Origin: Nonomuraea solani
GTDB taxonomy: Bacteria; Actinomycetota; Actinomycetes; Streptosporangiales; Streptosporangiaceae
NCBI RefSeq assembly: GCF_900108335.1
Contig: NZ_FNVT01000021.1
Coordinates: forward strand, 62,001-126,000
DNA length: 64,000 nucleotides
Direction of reading: 5' to 3'
The notes below the pieces were generated by a model, which saw nothing but the letters and a program-made list of their open reading frames with translations, had not been told where the DNA came from and searched no databases. This document shows, one piece after another, positions 8,056-17,832 of this stretch (the stretch's first letter is position 1; the number at the start of each line of letters is the position of its first letter). The position numbers and the translations under genes are program-made.

Positions 8056-10109
8056 GACGCGGTCGGCGCCGTCAGGAGCGGAAGCATGACCTCGACCCGG
8101 GTGCCCGCGCCCGGGTCGCCGGTCACGACGCAGATCCCGCCCAGCTCGGCGGCCCGCTCGCGCATCGAGCCGAGGCCCACGCCCGCGCGGTGCGCCTCGG
8201 GCAGGCCCCGGCCGTCGTCGGAGACCAGCACGCGCAGCATCGCCTGCTCCCGCTGGAGCACGATGGAGGCCCTGGACGCCTGGGCGTGCCGGCCGATGTT
8301 GGTGAGGGCCTCCTGGACGATCCGGTAGACCGCCACCTCGACGGCCGCCGGCAGGTCCGACAGCCCACCCTCGACGGCCACCTCGACCTCGGTGTCCGGT
8401 GACGAGCGGGCGGCCAGGTCCCGCACCGCGCGGGCCAGGCCGAGGTCGTCGAGGGCGGGCGGGCGCAGGCCGTACACGAGTTCGCGGATGTCGTTCGTGA
8501 CCGCGCCCATGCCCGCGTGCAGCTCGCGCAGCAGTTCGTCGGCCGCGTCGGGGGAGTTCTTCAGGGTCAGGCGGGCCATGTTGATGGTCATCGCCATGGC
8601 CGAGAGGGTCTGGCCGAGGCCGTCGTGCAGGTCGCGGCGCAGGCGGCGGCGCTCCTCCTCCCTGGTCGTCAGGATGCGCTCTCTCGAACGCTGCAGGTCC
8701 GCCGCCATCCGCACCGCGTGCGCCACGTCCGCCGCGTACGGCGTCAGCGTGGCCAGCACCCGCTCGTTGTGCGCGGCGGGAAAGCGGCGCTGGCCCGGCG
8801 GCCCGACGAGCAGCCGCCCGACCCGCGCCCCGTGCCAGACCAGCGGCACCTCGCGGGGTTCGTCGCCCACCCGGCCACTTTCGACGTAGCGGGGCTCGCC
8901 GTCGCTCACCTCCACGGCCACGCCCTCGACCGCCAGGCCGTCGCGCAGCACGTTCACCACCGAGGTCAGCGCCTTGGCCGGGTCGCCGCGTCGGACGGCC
9001 TGAGTCAGGCGCTCGGCGAGCACGCCGGGGTCGCCGACGGCGCCGTACAGGAGCCGGTCCACGGCCCGCTGGAGCGCCCGCCGCAGCGGCTGGAAGAAGC
9101 CGCCCGCGAACAGCGCGGCGGCGACCCCGGCCACCTGGTCGTAGCCGGAGACCAGCAGGCTCGACAGCGTGCCCGCGCCGAAGTAGACGGCGCTGACCAC
9201 GACCACCACGCCGACGGCCACGAAGGCGCGGCTGATGACCGTGTCGATCCCGTAGAGCCGGTACCGCATGACGGAGAACGCGATCGCGAACGGGATGACG
9301 GCCGCCCAGATCATGGCCATCCACAGGACGCCGGGCCAGATCGCGGCGGCGACCAGGAACACGATGTATCCGGCGAACGCGAACAGCGGCCACCCGATCT
9401 GCCGCCGCCCGGCCGGGTCGGCCCGCCGCATCCGCACCGTCAGCGACACCGCCGCCAGCGCCATCGCACTGTAGATGCCGGCCCAGCTCACGACCCACAG
9501 CGCGTCCATGTACGGGCTCAGCGCCTGGACCCCCAGCGGGCTGGGGATGACGACCGGGTACGGGTAACCGAGCGGCGAAGGGACCCTGAGCAGGCTCCGC
9601 ACCGCCCCCGCCGTGATCGCCGCGCAGCCCAGCCACAGCGCCGGCCGCCAGCGCTTGGAGGGCAGCCGCCCGTCGGGCGAGTACAACGGCAGCACCATCG
9701 TCAGCGCCAGCCCGCACACCGCCCACCCGAGCTGCGTCGGCACCCGCAGCCACCCGGCGACGGCGAGCTCCCCGTCGGCCGCGGCGCGGAACATCAGCGC
9801 GCCGGCGAAGTCGCTCACCCCGGCGGCCAGCCCGCCCGCGCACATGAGCCAGGCCATGTTCAGGCGCGGCCGGTAGTAGATGAGGAACGCGCCGACGGCG
9901 GGAAAGGTGATGATGACGGCGGACTGCGGGCTCACGGTCCGCTCGGGCGTCCACTCCGGCGGCAGCCCGGCCCACACCAGGATCGCGGCCAGGCCCAGGA
10001 TCGGCGACGCCACGGCCATGACGACCGCGAGGATGAGCGGGCCCGTCACGCGGGGGGCGGCCGGCTCCCGCGCCACGGCGTCACCAGAGATCTCGGCGAA
10101 TCCGCCCAT
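8034..10109 (-). CDS. Membrane sensor histidine kinase (HisKA_3 type), orphan
   Basis: The 691-residue protein begins with about ten hydrophobic segments (residues 20-330), followed by a GAF-like region (about 350-470). The HisKA_3 dimerisation helix carries His495 (RRDLHDGLGQTLSAM), and a HATPase_c domain follows with N-box EALTNIGRHA and G-boxes SDDGRGLP and GVGLGSMRERA. It would autophosphorylate and pass phosphate to a NarL-type response regulator, but none is adjacent on either side. It therefore looks like an orphan kinase. It may sense an envelope or carbohydrate signal, given the neighbours; that is only inference. Confidence 0.9.
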   Translation of the reverse strand: MGGFAEISGDAVAREPAAPRVTGPLILAVVMAVASPILGLAAILVWAGLPPEWTPERTVSPQSAVIITFPAVGAFLIYYRPRLNMAWLMCAGGLAAGVSDFAGALMFRAAADGELAVAGWLRVPTQLGWAVCGLALTMVLPLYSPDGRLPSKRWRPALWLGCAAITAGAVRSLLRVPSPLGYPYPVVIPSPLGVQALSPYMDALWVVSWAGIYSAMALAAVSLTVRMRRADPAGRRQIGWPLFAFAGYIVFLVAAAIWPGVLWMAMIWAAVIPFAIAFSVMRYRLYGIDTVISRAFVAVGVVVVVSAVYFGAGTLSSLLVSGYDQVAGVAAALFAGGFFQPLRRALQRAVDRLLYGAVGDPGVLAERLTQAVRRGDPAKALTSVVNVLRDGLAVEGVAVEVSDGEPRYVESGRVGDEPREVPLVWHGARVGRLLVGPPGQRRFPAAHNERVLATLTPYAADVAHAVRMAADLQRSRERILTTREEERRRLRRDLHDGLGQTLSAMAMTINMARLTLKNSPDAADELLRELHAGMGAVTNDIRELVYGLRPPALDDLGLARAVRDLAARSSPDTEVEVAVEGGLSDLPAAVEVAVYRIVQEALTNIGRHAQASRASIVLQREQAMLRVLVSDDGRGLPEAHRAGVGLGSMRERAAELGGICVVTGDPGAGTRVEVMLPLLTAPTASQEAAQV

Positions 10110-10222
10110 CGTGCCAGTCCGCCTCTCGATCCCAGGCCACGCCTCCTGCTGAAGAGGATTATGACCCTTAATCGGGATAAATCCCCCAGGCGTTTCCGGC
10201 CCGTTATCGCCGGCCTCCCGCC

Positions 10223-10248
10223 CTGACCCCGCGTCGCCGCGGAGTCAG
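10223..10248 (-). terminator. Hairpin downstream of the arabinan operon
   Basis: CTGACCCCGCG pairs with CGCGGAGTCAG (one mismatch) around a short loop, starting 13 bp beyond the stop of the last operon gene. There is no U-tract, as is common in actinomycetes. It separates the sugar operon from the histidine kinase gene on the same strand. Confidence 0.6.
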
Positions 10249-10261
10249 GACAGGATAGGCG

Positions 10262-13200
10262 CTACTCGACGGTGACCGTGGCCGTCGCCGCGACGGTCGT
10301 GCCCGCCACCTGACCGGTCACGGTGAACGTGCCGGGCTGGGCGTATTGAGCGGGATCGACGGCCGCCCACGTGACGGCCACCGAGCCGTCCTTCGACCCG
10401 TCGTTGTACGTCGCCACGACGGTCTTGGGCAACGACGGCGCGACCCCGGCCCGGGTCCTGACCGCCTCCTCGGCTATCGAGGTGATCGCCACCGCCGACG
10501 TCGTGCGGACGTACACGGTGGCCTGGGCGGGCTGGCGCACGCCCTCGGCCAGGCCGATGACGGTGAAGCTGGTGCCACCGGTCTTGACCTGCTCGGGCGT
10601 GACCTGCTGCCAGGTGACGGCGGCCTGGCCACGGGCGCCGTCCGCGTAGGCGGTCTCCACGGTGGCGGGCAGCTTCGGCAGCGTACCGGCCAAGGTGGGT
10701 ACGTGGACCGGCCGCACCGAGTCCGGCGGCACCTCGTACACCTTGGTCTCCAGCAGTCCCACCGACGCCCCGCCGGCCTCAAGCTGGACGCGCAGCCGCG
10801 AGGTCGTGACCGTGTCGAAGGAGACGGTGTTGTAGGCGTCGATCGCCTTCGGATAGGAGGCGACGCCGGTGACGTCCTCGAAGGAGTCGCCGTCCCACTG
10901 CTGGATCTTCCACGAGGCCGGCACGCGCACGCCGCCGCCGTCGTCGAAGAAGTAGACGTCGGCCTTGTTCACCCGCACGGGCTCGGGCCATTCGAGCTGG
11001 ACCCACTGCGTGCCCTGCTGCGGCCAGGTGCCCCAGCGCGGGTTGGCCCCGTCGTTGGAGCGCGGCGGGTCGATGCCGTCGTTGATCGCCGCGATCCGCT
11101 CCCATGGCGAGGTGTAGGACGCGGTGGGCGTGGCCTTGGACGCCACGTTCACCTGCGTTGCCTGGGGCGTGGCCGTGACGGTCACGGTCGCGGACGTGCT
11201 CTTCTGGCCGTCGGCCGCGTCCAGCCTCAGCCGGTACGTCCCCGGCTCGGAGAACGCGGCCACCGTGGTCGTGCCGGTCGGGTCGGTGAAGAACGCCTCA
11301 CCGGGCCCGTCGACCTTGGTCCACTGTGTGGTCAGCTCGCCCTTCGGCAGGCCGTCGTCCTTGACCACGGCCTCGATCCTGACCTGCCCGGGACGGCTGA
11401 AGGTGGGGTCGACCACGGTCACCACCGACGGAGCCCGGTTGCTCACCGAGCCGCCGCCCGCGCCCGTCCAGTACGCCTGGACCTCCTTCAGCCCCGTGGC
11501 GAAGCCGGGCCGGTGGGTGACCAGGACGCGCAGCTTCTGCGCGGTGAGCGCCGGGAAGCGCACCTCGTTGAGGTTCGCCCGCGGGTAGACCGGCCTCCTG
11601 TCCAGTCGCGGCACGTCCTTCCACGTGCCGCCGTCCTGGTACTGCACCGAGTAGAAGGCGGGCTCGCTGTAGCCGGCCGCCTTGCGGTCGTTGAAGAAGT
11701 ACAGCTTGAGCCGGTCGACCTTCTGGGCCGGCCCGAGGTCCACCTCCAGCCAGTCCTGCGGCTTGCCCGAGCCCTTGCTTCCCCAGTAGGGCTCGTTGAT
11801 CGTGAACCCGTCCACGGCCCCGGCCGGGTCGCCGTGCGAAGCGGTGGCCGTCTTGACCAGGTTCTGGCGGTCGCCGCGCAGGTCCACGCCGGCCTTCTGG
11901 AAAAGGTCCTCGACGCGGTCGCCGGCCAGCTCGACCTGGGCCGGGGTCCTCATGGCCGGCGCCTTCTCGGCGTGCACGACCGTGCCGCCCTCGACCTTGC
12001 CGGTCCTGGGGTCCCAGACGGCGTGTTCGAGGCCGGACAGCGTGACCTTGCGCTTGCCGTCGATCAGGATCGAGTAGCCCTCGGGCACGCCCGGGTAGTG
12101 CTTCGTGCCGTCGCCCGGCTTGTCCCAGACGATGGTCAGGTCGCTGCCCCGGTAGTTGACGCCGTTGACGCTGAAGTGGTCCCAGCCGATGTCCACCGGC
12201 CACAGCTCGACCTTGCCGTCCGAGCGCGGGCGCAGGCCCATGACGTCCTCGATGACGGTCCAGTTGCTGCTGCCGAGGATCGTGTGGTGGATCCAGGAGC
12301 GGTAGTCGATGGTCTTGGTGGCGGGGTTCCAGTTGGCCCAGAACTCGTTGGCGTCGGGGTAGCGGGTGTCGCCGCCGACGTACTGTGACCAGGCGTTCCA
12401 GTAGAGGAGCTGCTTGTACTGCCCGGCCGTGATGTACGGGGAGGCGTACTGGCGCAGCGCCTTGGAGAACAGGGAGAAGTTCCGGGTCGAGTTGATCTGG
12501 GAGAAGTTGTTGGAGCCGGGGTTGCCGGCGGCCGCGGCCTCGGCCTTGTCCTTCTGGTTGGCGGTGTACGCCGGAAATATCGGATATTCCGCAGGGTCAG
12601 CCCACAACCGCAGCGCCTCCCGATATTTCGGGTCATCGGTGGGGACCAGCCCTGTCGCGTACGGGATGTAGTTGTTGGACTCCTTCCACGGGATCAGGTT
12701 GCCCGTCTGCAGGTCGCGGTGCTTGAACAGCTTGTTCTGCTCGTCCCACAGCAGGGTGAGGATGCCGTTCTTGACCTTGTCGGCCACGCCGCGCATCTCG
12801 GTGGCCTTGGCCTGGTCGCCGGCCAGCTCGTACGCCTGCGCCGCCGCCATCGCGTTGCTGTAGACGTAGGCGCCTTCGAGCCGCTCGTTCGCCCGCTCGT
12901 AGTAGTGGAACGACACCGCGTCGGCGTCGTTCCCGGTCATCGCCTCGCGCTCGTACTCGATGACCCCGTTGCCGTTGGAGTCGTACGCGGCGAGCTGGCC
13001 GTAGACGTCCTTCTCGGCGTAGCGGGCGAGGTTGCGCAGGATCGACGGCTGCCCGCCGTGGATCTGGTAGCTCTCCAGGGCCGAGGCCGAGATGTACTGC
13101 GTGTAGCTGTTCGACCAGTTCTCCGGGTCACCCGGGTTATCCGTATATTTCGAGTTACGGGAGACCTCGCCCGCCGACACCCACGGCCCGTACGAGTAGA

Positions 13201-14263
13201 TCGGGTCCCGCAGATACTTCAGGTCCTGCACGAACATCGGCACGGTCAGCACGATCGCGTTGTTGTAGCCCAGCGCCCCCTCCACCGACGTCGGGAACTG
13301 GAAGTCGTTCCCGGGGATGTCGGCGTCGAGGAAGTTGAAGCGCATCAGCCACCAGCGGTAGTAGACCGACTTCTTGATGTTCTCGTCGGGCACGTCGATG
13401 TAGGGCAGGTTCTCGGCCCACCAGGCGTTGTAGTCCTGGAGCTGGCGCCGCACCGCCTGCTCGGGCGAGCGGCCCTTGTAACCGTCATACTCCGAGCGCG
13501 ACTTCGCCAGCTCGTCGGTGACGAAGCCCATCTGCACCTTGGTCCGCACGGTCTTGCCGGGACCGACGGTCACCGCGCCCTTCAGCGTGCCCTCGGAGAC
13601 CTTCAGGCCGTCGCCACTGAGCCTCGGGAAGAGCGTCGTCAGCTTGTTCTTGGTCCAGACGGTGCCGGTCAGCTCCCGGTCGCCGTCGGCCGTCTTCGTG
13701 TAGGGCGAGGTCACGGTGATGGGCACCGACCGCGACGCCGAGCCCGTGTTGGTGATCTCCAGGGTGGTCACGGCCACGTTCTCGTGGGTGATGAACTTCT
13801 TCACCCCGACCGACAGCCCGTCGCCGCCATAGTGGCCGGTCCAGTGGCTGGGCATCTGCAGCCGCTTCGACACGTCCTCGGTCAGCTCGGAGCCGAGCGA
13901 GATCTCGTACGCGCCCCGGTTGTCGATGCTCTCCCAGTACGCGACGAACCCGCCGAACCCGATCTTGCGCGGATCGTGCTCCTTCATGAACAGCGCCCGC
14001 CCGCGCGACATCATCCACGTGCCCGCCGGATCGTCACCGGGCCTGGAGAGCATGCGGTCGATCCAGTACGAGTCGCCGCCCTTCTCCTTCTTGTAGATCT
14101 CCTCCATCATCTTGCGCGGGTGATAGCGCACCGGCTCGGCCGGCACGGGATCGGCACCGGTGAACACCGGCATGCCAAGGTCGTCTTGAGCCGCAAGAGA
14201 AGGGGCCGCGCCCAACGACGCCGTGAGCGCTAACAAGGCTAAGCACACCAACGGTTTACGCAC
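10262..14263 (-). CDS. Large secreted glycoside hydrolase with discoidin and Ig-like domains
   Basis: The 1333-residue secreted enzyme begins at a GTG with AGGAG 5 nt upstream, overlapping the GH127 stop codon. The open frame runs on to 14977 only as an antisense-type extension. The signal peptide (MRKPLVCLALLALTASLGAA) contains two TTA codons. A beta-sandwich segment leads into an (alpha/alpha)6-type catalytic core at about 250-680, with phrases YYRWWLMRFNFLDAD, GALGYNNAIVL and DYRSWIHHTILGSSNW, like MGH1/GH63-related hydrolases. Two F5/8-type discoidin domains (about 830-960 and 1050-1180) flank an Ig-like domain, and two bacterial Ig-like (Big_4) domains end the protein. It probably trims arabinose- or galactose-containing glycans; the exact substrate is unknown. 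Confidence 0.8.
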   Translation of the reverse strand: MRKPLVCLALLALTASLGAAPSLAAQDDLGMPVFTGADPVPAEPVRYHPRKMMEEIYKKEKGGDSYWIDRMLSRPGDDPAGTWMMSRGRALFMKEHDPRKIGFGGFVAYWESIDNRGAYEISLGSELTEDVSKRLQMPSHWTGHYGGDGLSVGVKKFITHENVAVTTLEITNTGSASRSVPITVTSPYTKTADGDRELTGTVWTKNKLTTLFPRLSGDGLKVSEGTLKGAVTVGPGKTVRTKVQMGFVTDELAKSRSEYDGYKGRSPEQAVRRQLQDYNAWWAENLPYIDVPDENIKKSVYYRWWLMRFNFLDADIPGNDFQFPTSVEGALGYNNAIVLTVPMFVQDLKYLRDPIYSYGPWVSAGEVSRNSKYTDNPGDPENWSNSYTQYISASALESYQIHGGQPSILRNLARYAEKDVYGQLAAYDSNGNGVIEYEREAMTGNDADAVSFHYYERANERLEGAYVYSNAMAAAQAYELAGDQAKATEMRGVADKVKNGILTLLWDEQNKLFKHRDLQTGNLIPWKESNNYIPYATGLVPTDDPKYREALRLWADPAEYPIFPAYTANQKDKAEAAAAGNPGSNNFSQINSTRNFSLFSKALRQYASPYITAGQYKQLLYWNAWSQYVGGDTRYPDANEFWANWNPATKTIDYRSWIHHTILGSSNWTVIEDVMGLRPRSDGKVELWPVDIGWDHFSVNGVNYRGSDLTIVWDKPGDGTKHYPGVPEGYSILIDGKRKVTLSGLEHAVWDPRTGKVEGGTVVHAEKAPAMRTPAQVELAGDRVEDLFQKAGVDLRGDRQNLVKTATASHGDPAGAVDGFTINEPYWGSKGSGKPQDWLEVDLGPAQKVDRLKLYFFNDRKAAGYSEPAFYSVQYQDGGTWKDVPRLDRRPVYPRANLNEVRFPALTAQKLRVLVTHRPGFATGLKEVQAYWTGAGGGSVSNRAPSVVTVVDPTFSRPGQVRIEAVVKDDGLPKGELTTQWTKVDGPGEAFFTDPTGTTTVAAFSEPGTYRLRLDAADGQKSTSATVTVTATPQATQVNVASKATPTASYTSPWERIAAINDGIDPPRSNDGANPRWGTWPQQGTQWVQLEWPEPVRVNKADVYFFDDGGGVRVPASWKIQQWDGDSFEDVTGVASYPKAIDAYNTVSFDTVTTSRLRVQLEAGGASVGLLETKVYEVPPDSVRPVHVPTLAGTLPKLPATVETAYADGARGQAAVTWQQVTPEQVKTGGTSFTVIGLAEGVRQPAQATVYVRTTSAVAITSIAEEAVRTRAGVAPSLPKTVVATYNDGSKDGSVAVTWAAVDPAQYAQPGTFTVTGQVAGTTVAATATVTVE
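14223..14235. promoter_or_regulatory. GTGAGCGCTAACA site inside the signal-peptide codons (copy 1)
   Basis: This 13-mer with an AGCGCT core (near-palindrome GTGAGCGCTAAC, 10 of 12 paired) lies within the start of the large glycosidase gene. The identical 13-mer is at 19051-19063 in the start of the binding-protein gene of the same operon. The core resembles operators of LacI-family sugar repressors. On the coding strand it creates a TTA codon in both genes. Confidence 0.5.
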
Positions 14264-14271
14264 GTCAACTC

Positions 14272-16101
14272 CTAGATCGGTAGCCAGACCCGCATGGTGG
14301 CGGGGCCACGGTTGCCCCACCGGTGGTACGGCACCAGCCGCAGCCCGACGTCCGCGCCACCCCCGTGCGCGCCCGCCTCCCCGTACGGCCAGCCCCCGTT
14401 GGCACCGGCGCCCAGCGACGCGGCCACCTCCAGCTCCACGGCCCCGTCCACCTCGTGCTCGACCGGCGGATCGACGCGCGCCGTCAGATCGCCGAGCGGC
14501 GGCTCGTCGGCCACCGACTCCGCGCAGTAGACGAGCGGTCCCCGCTCCACCGCCGCACTCCCCCGCAGCGCGTCGATCCGCCGGTCGGGATAGGTCCACC
14601 TGGCCCGCATCGGCAGCTCCAGGCGGATCTCGTCGCCGGCCCGCCACGGGCCGTCGACGTAGGCGTACCCCGGGCCCACCGGCCGGATGACGGGCCCGTC
14701 GGGCAGCGGCGCGTCCGGGGACGACACCGGGACGTGCGCGAGCGTCGCGTCCGAGGCCCACGCGGGCACCCGCAGGCCGATGCGCCCCTCGCCGTCCTCC
14801 AGCACGCGCACGCTCACCGAGCCGGTCCACGGGTAACCGGTCTCCACCCGCACCGCCAGCCGCTCGTGGCGGATCTCCGACGGCGTGAAGTGGTGCACCA
14901 GGATCCCGTCGCCGGCGGCCGCGGCCACGTAGGCGGGCAGGGAGGCCATCGTCCTGGCGATGTTGTTCGGACAGCACGACACGTCGAACCAGGGCGAGCG
15001 CAGCCCGCCCTCGGCGGCGTGGTTGACGCCGTTCAGCGGCACCGCCGGCACGCGTACCTGTAGCGGGTTGGCGTAGAAGAACGAGCGGCCGTCCAGCGCG
15101 ACGCCCGTGGCGAGCATGTTGTAGAGCGTGCGCTCGACCAGGTCGGCGTAGCGCACGTCGCCGGTGGCCAGCAGCAGCCGGTGTGACAGCATGACGGAGG
15201 CGATGCTCGCGCAGGTCTCGTTGTACGCCCGGTCCGGCGGCAGCTCGTAGTCGTCACCGTACGACTCGTCGATGTGCCGCGAGCCCATGCCCCCGGTCAG
15301 ATGGGTACGCCGCGCGACCGTCCGCTCCCACTGCGACTCGACCGCCTTCAGCAGCTCCTGGTCCCCGGTCTCGACCGCCACGTCGACCACCCCGGAGGCC
15401 AGGTACAGCGCGCGCACCACATGCCCGCGGAACACCTGCGCCTGCCTGACCGGCACGTCGTCCTGGAAGTAGCCACGGCCGAACGGGATGTCACCGAGCG
15501 CCGGCAGGCCCCGCCGCTCGACGAAGCGCCGGGCCATCTCCAGGTAGCGCTCGGTGCCGGTGGCGCGGTAGAGCTCGACCAGCGCCATCTCGATCACGGG
15601 GTGCCCGCAGGTCTGCGTGCCGTCCATGAAACGGCGGCACACGTGGTCGGCGGCCCTGATCGCGACCTCGGTGAGCCGGTCCTCGCCGTGCGTGCGCAGC
15701 CGGGCGACCCCGGCCTGGATCAGGTGGCCGTAGCAGTAGAGCTCGTGCCCCCACTCGAAGTCGGTGTAGCGGCTGCCGGTCCAGCGGGTGTTGAGGTAGC
15801 CGTCGCCCTCCTGAGCCTGGGCGACGATCTCGGCCAGCGCGGGCAGCGCGGGGTGGTCGGCCCAGGCCATGGCCTCCAGCAGTTTGTAGATCTCCGAGTC
15901 GCTGAACTCCCGCCCCCTGCGCGGCCGCTCGCCGCGGAAGTTCCCGATCCAGCCTTCCTTCTCCTCCCATTCCTGGCAGTGGGCGATCGTGACCTCGCGG
16001 TTCAGCGCCATCCGATCCCCCCAGAAACCGGGAGACAGCCGTACCGCGTCGAGGCCGAGGGGAGACAGGACGCCCGATGAGGGCAGGACAGGATTAGCCA
16101 C
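14272..16101 (-). CDS. GH127 beta-L-arabinofuranosidase
   Basis: The 609-residue cytoplasmic enzyme has no signal peptide and is expected to remove beta-L-arabinofuranosyl units from imported oligosaccharides. The family layout is clear from LSPGFWGDRMALNREVTI at the N-terminus through to the C-terminal beta domain. The zinc/cysteine catalytic site is present: Glu295 and Cys297 in YNETCASIA, and Cys376-Cys377 in FDVSCCPNNIAR. These match Glu338, Cys340, Cys417 and Cys418 of HypBA1. I chose the GTG start with AGGAG upstream; it overlaps the permease stop by 8 bp. The length is usual for DUF1680/GH127. Confidence 0.9.
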   Translation of the reverse strand: MANPVLPSSGVLSPLGLDAVRLSPGFWGDRMALNREVTIAHCQEWEEKEGWIGNFRGERPRRGREFSDSEIYKLLEAMAWADHPALPALAEIVAQAQEGDGYLNTRWTGSRYTDFEWGHELYCYGHLIQAGVARLRTHGEDRLTEVAIRAADHVCRRFMDGTQTCGHPVIEMALVELYRATGTERYLEMARRFVERRGLPALGDIPFGRGYFQDDVPVRQAQVFRGHVVRALYLASGVVDVAVETGDQELLKAVESQWERTVARRTHLTGGMGSRHIDESYGDDYELPPDRAYNETCASIASVMLSHRLLLATGDVRYADLVERTLYNMLATGVALDGRSFFYANPLQVRVPAVPLNGVNHAAEGGLRSPWFDVSCCPNNIARTMASLPAYVAAAAGDGILVHHFTPSEIRHERLAVRVETGYPWTGSVSVRVLEDGEGRIGLRVPAWASDATLAHVPVSSPDAPLPDGPVIRPVGPGYAYVDGPWRAGDEIRLELPMRARWTYPDRRIDALRGSAAVERGPLVYCAESVADEPPLGDLTARVDPPVEHEVDGAVELEVAASLGAGANGGWPYGEAGAHGGGADVGLRLVPYHRWGNRGPATMRVWLPI

Positions 16102-16858
16102 GCAGAGCTCCTGACATGAATCCGCGCACGTAGTGGCGCTGCAGAACGATGAAGAGAATGAGACAGGGAATGGCCATGACCATGACGCCGGCCTGGAGCA
16201 TGCCGTAGTCGATCGCGCCGAAGGTGTGCTGCGTCATGCTGACCACGGCCACCGGCAGCGTGAACGACGCGCCGTCGTTGAGCAGGATGAGCGGGGCGAA
16301 GAAGTCGTTCCACGAGGCCAGGAAGGCGAACAGGCCGACCGTGATCAGCGCGGGCCGCACGGCGTGCAGCAGGATCCTGGAGAAGGCCCTGAACGTGCCG
16401 CAGCCGTCCACCAGCGCCGCCTCCTCCAGCTCGCGCGGCACCGCCTCGAACGCGTTGCGCATCATGAACAGCGCGAACGGGAGCTGGAACATCACGAACA
16501 CCAGCGACAGCCCGACCAGGGAGTTCTGCAGGCCGAGATAGCCGAGCAGCACGTAGAGCGGGATCAGGATCGTCGCGTACGGCACCATCAGGATCGCCAG
16601 CGTGGCCAGGAACAGCACGTTCTTGCCCGGGAAGTCGAAGCGGGCGAACCCGTAGCCGCCGAGCGCCGAGACGACCAGCGTGCCACCCACGGTCATCACG
16701 GAGACCAGGACGCTGTTGGTCGCGTACGTGCCGACGCCCTCCCCGAACTGCGCCATCTCCAGGTAGTTCGACGGCTCCTCCAGCGAGGCGTAACCGCTCC
16801 ACACCAGCGGGAACAGGAACAGCACCGCCAGCGCGGAGAGCGTCAGATAGCGGCTCAT
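16094..16858 (-). CDS. Carbohydrate ABC transporter permease (MalG-like)
   Basis: The 254-residue inner-membrane permease has about six hydrophobic helices. The cytoplasmic EAA loop reads ELEEAALVDGCGTFRAFSRI and contacts the ATPase subunit. It starts with an ATG overlapping the stop of the partner permease gene (ATGA) and ends overlapping the GH127 start. With the partner and the lipoprotein it forms an importer for the oligosaccharide handled by GH127. It is somewhat short for MalG-type proteins (about 275), the shortfall being at the N-terminus. No ATPase gene is in the operon. Confidence 0.9.
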   Translation of the reverse strand: MSRYLTLSALAVLFLFPLVWSGYASLEEPSNYLEMAQFGEGVGTYATNSVLVSVMTVGGTLVVSALGGYGFARFDFPGKNVLFLATLAILMVPYATILIPLYVLLGYLGLQNSLVGLSLVFVMFQLPFALFMMRNAFEAVPRELEEAALVDGCGTFRAFSRILLHAVRPALITVGLFAFLASWNDFFAPLILLNDGASFTLPVAVVSMTQHTFGAIDYGMLQAGVMVMAIPCLILFIVLQRHYVRGFMSGALRG

Positions 16859-17832
16859 CGCAGCCTCCGCATCATGAGCGTGTTCAGGCCGACGAGGGCC
16901 ACCAGCAGCACGACCGAGAGCGCCGCGGCGCCGCCGAGGTCGAAGCGGAAGAAGGCGTCCCGGTAGACGACCATGACCATCGAGACGGTGGAGTTGTCGG
17001 GGCCGCCGTTGGTGAAGACGAAGAACTGGTCGAAGGCCAGCAGCGAGCCCGTGACGCTGAGGATCAGCATCAGCGCCAGCGTCGGGCGCAGCAGCGGCAG
17101 CGTGATCTTGGTGAAGATCTGCCACCGGTTCGCGCCGTCGCTCCTGGCGGCCTCGTAGACCTCGGTCGGGATCGCCTGCAGGCCGGTCAGCAGGATGAGC
17201 ATGTTGAACCCGGCGAAGCGCCAGAGCACCAGCGCGATCGTGGAGAACAGCGCCATGTTGGGCGTGCCGATCCACTTGACCGGTTCGCTGGTGACGCCGA
17301 GCGCCTGCAGCATGGGGTCGATCGGGCCGAAGTCGTTGTTCAGCATGCCGTAGAACAGCAGCCCGGCGGCGGCGAAGCCGACGGCGCCCGGCAGGAAGAA
17401 CGCGGTCCTGAAGAAGGCGATGCCCGGCCTGCGCTCCTGCACCAGCAGGGCCAGGCCGAGCGCCACGCCCGACAGCAGGACGGTGGTGATGGCCGTGTAC
17501 TTGAGCGTGAAGAAGATCGCGTCCACGAAGAGCGGGTTGTCGGCGATCTTCAGGTAGTTGGCGGGGGCGTTGAACGTGGCCTGTCCGAGCAGGGGCCAGC
17601 GGTTGAGCGACATCCAGACGACCAGCACCAGGGGCGCGATGAACAGCACGCCCACGATGACGGCGGTCGGCGCCGCGTACAGCCAGCCCTGAACCTTCCT
17701 GCTCCGCCACCTGGCGGCCGGCGCGGAATGCGCCGGTCGCCAGGATGGAGGTCGCGCCGGCGACGAAGTCGGCAGCCTCAAGAGCGACCGGCTCGCCTCA
17801 CGGAGTGAGGCCATGCGCGGGGTCGAACTCAT
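16855..17832 (-). CDS. Carbohydrate ABC transporter permease (MalF-like)
   Basis: The 325-residue permease has an unusually long, basic N-terminal tail (about 45 residues rich in Ser, Arg and Pro) before the first membrane helix WLYAAPTAVIVGVLFIAPL. Six helices follow, with the EAA motif EVYEAARSDGANRWQIFTKI. The start overlaps the binding-protein stop (ATGA). An internal start closer to the first helix is possible and would give the usual length of about 290. Confidence 0.88.
   Translation of the reverse strand: MSSTPRMASLREASRSLLRLPTSSPARPPSWRPAHSAPAARWRSRKVQGWLYAAPTAVIVGVLFIAPLVLVVWMSLNRWPLLGQATFNAPANYLKIADNPLFVDAIFFTLKYTAITTVLLSGVALGLALLVQERRPGIAFFRTAFFLPGAVGFAAAGLLFYGMLNNDFGPIDPMLQALGVTSEPVKWIGTPNMALFSTIALVLWRFAGFNMLILLTGLQAIPTEVYEAARSDGANRWQIFTKITLPLLRPTLALMLILSVTGSLLAFDQFFVFTNGGPDNSTVSMVMVVYRDAFFRFDLGGAAALSVVLLVALVGLNTLMMRRLR

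Noticed and set aside
6760..9975. Long minus-strand open frame across the mannanase and kinase genes
   Set aside because: It crosses two well-supported genes in the wrong frame and shows only low-complexity Arg/Gly text.
14264..14977. Upstream extension of the large glycosidase frame
   Set aside because: It would overlap the GH127 gene. The GTG at 14263 has AGGAG at good spacing and is followed by a signal peptide.
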